Of a stretch of 64,000 bases of DNA, positions 57,600 to 64,000 are shown in pieces (the first letter of the stretch is position 1; every line of letters starts with the position of its first letter). The notes beneath the pieces were generated by a model, which was given only the letters and a program-made list of their open reading frames with translations, was not told the DNA's origin and ran no database searches. The translations under genes were made by a program, and so were the position numbers. Source of the stretch: Rhytidiadelphus loreus (lineage: Eukaryota; Streptophyta; Bryopsida; Hypnales; Hylocomiaceae); the NCBI GenBank assembly GCA_947034895.1, contig OX344765.1:22325001-22389000 (forward strand). Direction: 5' to 3'.

Positions 57600-60240
57600 T
57601 TAGTGTGAAAGACGTTATATGTTTTTAATAATAGTTGTTGGTTTTTTAATTATAAATTTTTAACTAAAGTGAAAAAATTATTGTAGCTTCTAGGCTCCAA
57701 TGCAAAGTGACTAAAACATCACAAACAGTACATGAAAACAAATATACTTGTTTTTTCTATATTGCATTATTTTCACCAAGTATGTGATGAATTGTAAATT
57801 ATAGTTCTTTATTTTACCAAATAGAGACTTTTCTATTTGCACCCTAAACTTTTGGTACATTTTAAGAATTAAACTTGTACTGACCCTTAAATTATGAGGA
57901 TTTGGGATTTAGAGGATGTTACTAATCTTTTACCTGATAAGAAACTTTGAAGTCCTTTGTATTACTCAATTTTCAATGTTTTTGGAAAATCATTGGATTA
58001 AATTTTTTATAATTATTTGAACCTTTCACCTACTAGGATTGTAATATTTCAATTACAAAACTTCTCCCTTAACAATTTAGTATTTTAAATTATTTTCAAC
58101 TACAATGTTCTAACAAATTTTTAATTAAAGTATAAAAAAATACCAAATGATTTGCAATTTGTGAAGCATGTAGCCAAGTACTCTAGGAAGATGAATCTAA
58201 AGAAGCACTACCATTTTGGACCTTTCTGTTATACAAAAATTAGCTTGTGAAATGGAATTGCCATTTTTTTTACGAAGTCAAGAAAATAAAAACAATGTAT
58301 GTGAATTTGAATGCTTTTATCTTACAATCAAAGTGGCATATTTTCATTAACTAAATATGTCCACATTAGAGATTTAAGTCATCAAGGATAATTGTATTAA
58401 ATTAGTAATTTGAAAGGATGAAGTGAAAGGATAAATCTGATTTTATAGATGAATTGCACTTAAAGGTCTTCGTTGTCACTATTCTGGATCTACAAAAGAA
58501 CTAAATAATCATTGAATACAATATTTGGGAAGATGTACTTTCTCTTCTTTTGGTTCCTTTCCAATGATTTTGCAATTAATGAGGGCAACAATCATTGTAA
58601 ACATTGAATTTCATTTTATGTTTCATCTTCTTTATTGTAACTATAATTTTAGCTATCTAGACATATTCTAAATATTTAAAAGAACATTGATTGACATTTT
58701 CAAACTTAAAGTAAGATCGATCCATATGAATTATATGATCCATAAGAAAAGCATGTATTCTAAAAAATAAGAATAAATCTTTCAGTTGTTGTATGGCATT
58801 TAACCTAGAGATGCAAGAATGAGCCAAGGCGCATTTTTAGGGAATGAAGGATTTATTTTTTACCATTCGTAACTTGTGCTCATGGTATTTTAGATGTCGT
58901 TGTGGAATATATCCAAGTACATTTCAATTTTATATTTCATATATTAAAAAGGAATATGATACAAATTTTTAAAATAATATCAGAATAAGTTTGTTGGTTT
59001 CAACATTTTTTATATGAAATATGTTTACATTTCCTTTAAATTTTCTTTACGAAGAATGAAATTGATTTGGGTTGACAATCTAACATAACACTTGGCAGAT
59101 GTAGAGGTTCTGTACATTTCATCAATATGTACGGTTCAAGTTTTTTAGGGTTTAATCAATATAGTATATATATGCAAATTCCAAATGTTTGGTAGACCTG
59201 CATGTATATGAAGAAGCTTCTCATATTTGGTCAAGTTCACTGGATATGTATCCGTAGCAATGACTCCCTACACCTAAATAGGTTTGTCACCTTTGTGCAT
59301 ACTCTTTAGTGCCCACGTTTTTTGGTAGAGGAAGATAAATTTTGATTTCCCGGTGGATTCAAAAATTATATATATATTTTTATATTGTTTGAAAATCATG
59401 TTCTTATTTCATTTTGATTTGTAAATCTGAAGAATTATTTAATATAGTTAAATAATTTTATGTTATCAAACTAAACCATAATCATATAACTGTAATTAAA
59501 GTTCTTAGAAAGAATTTTAGCATAAAAATCATAGAATTTACAGTTCCATATTTAATGACTCTCAGAACATGAAGCGGAATCACCTTTTACCTTTGAACCC
59601 TAAAATCCTAAACAATTACATAGTTGTTTTTAAAAATGCAAAATTCACAATCATTGTGAACGGTAAACCAAAGTCACTCCTTCAACCCTAAACTTTAAAC
59701 TCTTTGGAACAAGAAAAATTAAGATCCATGTTACTTTGTTCAGTAAGACACTCAAATATATAGAAATTTATGGAGAAAATCAATGAAGAACTTTATATAG
59801 TTTGTCAAAGTCATTTGTAATTTTATATTTGCATTCATTACTCCAACACTATTAAAGAGATTTCTTGTGATATTTGGCATGATTTAGTCAGTATTGCAGT
59901 TGGAAAGGCCTTTTATTAATGCAATAGGGTTTAGAGTGTTTCAATCATTTTCATGAAGAAGTTCCACGTATGTACATAAACTTCAGAAACGTCATTCTTC
60001 TTAGAAAATGTTCTAAAGTTGTTGTATGCATCTTCTTATTTTTACATATCATTCTTCATTGAATTTGAGATTTCTAATGAATCTGTCGAACTCATGTGGC
60101 GTTGCATTTCTTATTTGCATACATTTAGGGTTTACGCATATATTGTCAATTGAAAGCATTGTACTTCTTCAATCAAATGTTTAAACTCATCAATAATTTA
60201 ATATTTTACAATGGAAAATATTTTTGCCATTAATCCTAAA
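57600..60240. other. AT-rich interval without a convincing gene
   Basis: About 2.6 kb of AT-rich sequence with no long or conserved frame. A GGCCTTTTATTAATG word near 59909 loosely resembles the left boundary of modules A and B. Confidence 0.55.
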
Positions 60241-60274
60241 CCGGTAAACAACACATTGACATTCTGTATTTGTT

Positions 60275-60635
60275 GTCAGAACCCTGAACCCAAACCCTAA
60301 ACCCTAAAGGCAAACCCTAAACCCTAATAAAACTGAACCCTACATATTTCACTTTTGAAGAGCCTATACAGAGATATTTCCAGAATTCCTTGAACTGGAA
60401 TACCGCTCTAAAACGTTGGAAATGCAAACATAGGCAACACATTGAAGAGGATCAAACTTTTTTTTGGTGCATTATGATGACGCCGCCCACTTTTTGACGC
60501 AAAGCTGACAGAAAGCGCTAATTCTAGCTGGCAAGAACTTTTACAGGAAAACGGGCACAATAATCATGCCCACTTACTCCAGATTTTTAGTGAATTCAAA
60601 AAATTGTCAACTCCGCGCTAATTTTTGGCGCCCTT
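60275..60635 (+). promoter_or_regulatory. Presumed promoter of the right DUF7869-type gene: telo-box cluster and E2F site
   Basis: AAACCCTAAACCCTAA words lie at 60290-60330, followed by TTTTTGGCGCCC at 60622-60633, an E2F-like site. The start of transcription and first exon probably lie between 60640 and 61000. Confidence 0.45.
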
Positions 60636-61159
60636 TTTCTTCGGAAAGACTTTCTTCTCTGTGTACCACCACGGCATGGCTACTGAACGCTTCCTTCGAA
60701 ACCGCTCATTATTTTCGGTGTTGCTCTATTGATCTTCATACGGAGACAATGCTGCGACGTTTTCTTCTCTGAAGTTATTATTGATTTTGTTCATGAGCTC
60801 GTGTGTGAAGTGCACAGTTTTGGAGGTTTACATTTGCATGTTCACTTGGCTTCGACCGATTGTTTCCTTCAATTGTCGTTGTTTTGTTTCATGAACTCTT
60901 GTTTGGAGCGGTTAGTTCTACAGAAGCGAACGTGCATGCTGGACTCCATTGCGTGGAAATATATTGTCCATTAGGTAGTTGACGAGTGCGGTTGTCCTCG
61001 TTGTTGTTGAAATTTCAGATCTGTTTCAGTAGAAGAGGTTTCATTCTGATTTGTTGTTGTAATGAGTGCAGAGTCGTATTGCTGTATACAGATTCGAGTA
61101 TTTTCAGTCTCCGATATTTACGCCAATTTTCCCGGAAGGATTTTTTAATTTACTGATAT

Positions 61160-61830
61160 ATCGTCGACTCGATGATAACTGGTGGAAGACAAATAATTCA
61201 TCTTAAAATTGTTTAATTTTGAAGCTATCCTCGGGTCGATGATATTAAGTTAATTAATCCATAATATTAGTCATTATTCTTCACAGTTCAAACCGGTCAG
61301 AGTTATTTCTTTTTGAAGATCAAGTAATATTAATATCCTCGAGTCGATGATAATCATTTCTCAGTAAATCATTACCATGATACGCATTAAAATATTGTGG
61401 TTTTTGTGGGACTATATCATCAGTATGATGAATTATTTTATCTATAAGTAGTTATTGAGTGTCTCTATTTATGTTCATCACCTGGACCTTAACTGAAATA
61501 ATCTAAATATGTGAGGATTATATATTGTCGACTCGACGATATATATGTAAAATATCATAATGTTAGTGACTAAGAACTGAATATTTCAGTGAGAGAGTGA
61601 GGATTATAACTTTTTAGTCCTCTACATTTGGAGGCGTACAAATGTTTTAATATTTTATTTAAAAGAATAATCTCCAATCCCATATTCTGGAGATTATCAT
61701 CGACTCGAGGATACTGGTATATAGTAATTGAAAAAGACCAATTGTAACTGAACAACTTCTGTGTGAAGTATGTTTCCGGATGAATAGAGAGTAGTATTAC
61801 TATTCTCGAGTATTGTCGAGTCGAGGATAA
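61160..61830 (+). promoter_or_regulatory. Leader intron of the right DUF7869-type gene with palindromes
   Basis: Copies of TATCNTCGANTCGANGATA lie near 61161, 61225, 61335, 61527, 61697 and 61815. The interval ends at the TTCCTTGCAG acceptor one base before the ATG at 61945. Confidence 0.6.
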
Positions 61831-61944
61831 TTGTGATGTACGGAAAATATATGCGTGAAATTGATTTTCATTTACTTCCGGAATATGAAATTTTACTTGG
61901 GAATGCATGATTATATTTCTCATAGTTTTTTTCTTCCTTGCAGA

Positions 61945-64000
61945 ATGGATATTCATGGACCGCATGATTTTGCGAACCCTTTGCCTGCAATTCCTCCTCG
62001 TATTGCACAGTGTGATGGAATTCCTCGCGTGAAGTGGAACACTCGTTGCGTCACTTTGCAAAATGAAGCTGGAATTGATGTCGCACACGGAGTATGTCAG
62101 AACGTTGATCCGACACTTGTCATCGACATGGACGGAAAGCCTCTTGGGGACGATCGAGTTGCGGTTCAAATTGCAGAGTCTTTGTGCGAGGACGAAGTAC
62201 CAAGCGCATGGATGTGGTCGATGCACTCCTGGCACATTACACGAGTGTTTCTTGACGGTGTCAGTTTGTATGATCATGACCAAACAAATATTTACAATGT
62301 GGCCATGAAAGCACTTAATCAAAAAACTCGTAAAGGGGTTCGATGCTATGAAACCTCTAGGGAAAGGCTTGAGCCTGATGTCCCTCCAAAAAAAGAGTCT
62401 CTTCTCACCGTTCAAGCAATCACTGAAGTCTCCACCAAAACTTGTTGTAGTAGTAATTGCTTGCAACCTTTTCCACGTGGGCAAATTCAAGCCCTTCGAA
62501 CTCAACTTCATATACATGACGGAGTGTATGCTCGGAAAAAATGTCTTCTTGACGTGCATGGTCAAGTCCATAAAGATAATTCAGGGAAGGAGTGGATCAC
62601 TTTGAAGGGAAGAAATGTTTGTCCCACTGCATGGTGGACAATTCATGGTATTTCTAAAGCCACTTTCTATAGGTACAAAGATATGGCAAAAACTGGTAGG
62701 AAAGCGGAAGAGCATGGGAATTTTGGATCCAAAAAACCACGGATGCATACCTTACAAGCTACTGCCACCCTGAGAACAATCCTTGTGTCCAATGCTGACA
62801 AAATGCCACACAAAACGAGGACACTAGAGTCAGGGGAGAAAGTTCCTACTATGGTTTTGCCATCAGCATTTCAGTGGAGTGCACAACTACCAAAACTCAA
62901 TGAAGCCAATGCTACATTGAATTTGCCGCCCATTTCTTCTAGTGGCTTGAGCAACATTCGTCGGGCTTCTTTCCCGGAATTTGCCCCCAAAGCTCGTGGA
63001 GACACTTTTGCTCGATGTGGTTTGTGTGATCAATATAAGCAATTGAGGTGTGCATGTACTCCGCTTTCATATGCACAAGAAAAGTGGTCGAGAATGTTAG
63101 ATATCCACCTTGTTGGACAAAGGGCCCACAGAGATTTGTATTATGGAAACCGGTACATTTCCGAAGCTTTTCCTGAGAAGATGCTAACTATCATCCATGA
63201 TAAAATGGATCACTCAAAGACTGCTTCACCTCACTACTCGCACAAGACCAAAGCCACCGATTCTTTTATGAAAATGCCGGTTGCCGTTACGGGTATGATA
63301 GCCCATGGTCATGGTGACGTTCGGTATGCACACTACGGGCTTGACATTTTTCCAACAGACTCTAATCATACCATTGGCTCTATTGCGAAGTTGTTGTGAG
63401 ATCTCGAAGAAGAGTCAAAGAATTCATCGCGCAAGTTATTTTCTGAAGAAGGGACCCAATCCGCATTAACGAAGGCTCTTTTGGACGGCTCAGACATTTG
63501 CTTGGACTCCCTCCTTCCACCTCTGGAAGGAGTAATCCCGCCTCATTCTTTGCCACCAATATTGACTTTGCAACTTGATAATGCATCTGGAGACAATAAA
63601 AACAGATGGGTTTTTGCATTTTGTTCACTTCTGGTATATAAAGGCATCTTCAAGGAAGTGTACATCAACTTCCTCATTGTTGGCCATACTCATGAAGACA
63701 TCGATGCTCTTTTTGGTCGTTGGAGTAGTTTGTTGAAGACAAACAACTACCCCACACTTCCAAGACTAATGAAATCCTTCATGGATTGTGAAAAGCACCC
63801 TATCATTCCTCATTTGATTGAGGAAGTTCCTGATTTCAAGAGATTTGTACAGGGGTACTTGGGCACAGGCGGAGATTTTTTAGAAGGGCATTCCAGATCC
63901 CAACAATTCAAATTTCACATGCATTCTAGTGGATGGCCTTTGATGGAGTACAAGAATTTGTGTACAGATAGGGATTGGTTACCAAATCACGGCAACGGAA
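61945..64000 (+). pseudogene. DUF7869-type transposase-like protein, runs off the window, one in-frame TGA
   Basis: ATG 61945 (MDIHGPHDFANPL) follows a good acceptor. The frame is open to the window end (about 685 codons) except TGA at 63397-63399, where KLL is followed in frame by DLEEESK. Features in order: VIDMDGKPLGDDRVAVQIAE, a zinc-like TCCSSNCLQPFPRG, VCPTAWWTIHGISKATFYR, RCGLCDQYKQL with HRDLYYGNR, YGLDIFPTDSNHTIGSI, LQLDNASGDNKNRW and FLIVGHTHEDIDALFGRWS. The last three look like the acidic triad blocks of an RNase H-fold nuclease, suggesting a DDE-type transposase. This is inference. The family is widespread in early plants and some animals (from memory). CGA to TGA would explain the stop. 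Leader palindromes match those of modules A and B. Confidence 0.7.

Noticed and set aside
55630..60340. A real chromosome end or telomere fusion from CCCTAAA tracts
   Set aside because: The tracts are short, degenerate and located at promoters, fitting telo-box elements.
61570..62571. A 333-codon minus-strand frame
   Set aside because: It overlaps the DUF7869-type gene, has no conserved homologue within module-B-type DNA and is its antisense shadow plus leader intron.
2241..63399. Alternative genetic code with TAG as glutamine
   Set aside because: CAG and CAA are used normally, stops include TGA and TAA, some stops replace Trp or Lys, and copy C also has a frameshift. Decay is simpler.

Overview
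The window looks like nuclear DNA of a land plant or close streptophyte relative, probably a non-seed lineage such as a bryophyte. The evidence is plant telomere-type TTTAGGG tracts, telo-box and E2F-like promoter words, spliceosomal introns, AATAAA signals, and an FCP1-like phosphatase with the plant-style DLNG motif. Assignment to a genus is not possible from sequence alone. I recognise no ordinary host gene. Nearly everything is nested, decaying mobile DNA.

Layout: 1-5.2 kb holds the 3' end of a plus-strand coiled-coil gene, then a convergent RING-H2 gene broken by two stops. 5-13 kb is mostly tandem repeats, a small MITE and one small ORF with a TATA box. From 13 to 57 kb there are three paralogous copies of a minus-strand module, here called C (about 12.9-22.9 kb), A (about 22.96-33.3 kb) and B (about 42.07-57.1 kb). 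Each encodes E, a large three-exon protein of about 1,400 aa with a ParB/DGQHR-like INGQ(H/Q)S motif followed by a degenerate permuted methyltransferase-like region; F, an FCP1/HAD-like phosphatase; and G, a Ser-Pro-rich protein. Copies A and B have the same exon phases and nearly the same exon lengths.

C is interrupted by a gene (D) in TCCGGA-rich DNA, which is itself split by a MITE. B is interrupted by a 5.3-kb terminal-inverted-repeat element (49801-55096). A's gene E carries a 216-bp MITE whose removal restores the frame. Between A and B lie a RING/2OG-oxygenase (TET/JBP-like) gene and the 5' half of a DUF7869-type transposase-like gene. A second DUF7869-type gene runs off the right end of the window.

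The most unusual property is that each element carries its own short word, mostly odd-centred palindromes, scattered many times through its introns and leaders: TATCNTCGANTCGANGATA in A, B and both DUF7869 genes; the arm ATCAGCGCGA around a central base in C; TCCGGA in D; GTTGGAAACAA/GTTGSCAAC in the nested element; and GTGCACTTAGTGACACATGA near the oxygenase gene. This resembles VANDAL/VANC anti-silencing elements, whose protein reads a motif dispersed along its own element. With a ParB/methyltransferase-like protein and a possible 5-methylcytosine oxygenase in the same neighbourhood, a self-recognition or DNA-modification system is a reasonable hypothesis. It is inference, and these copies are mostly broken by in-frame stops, largely of C-to-T type.
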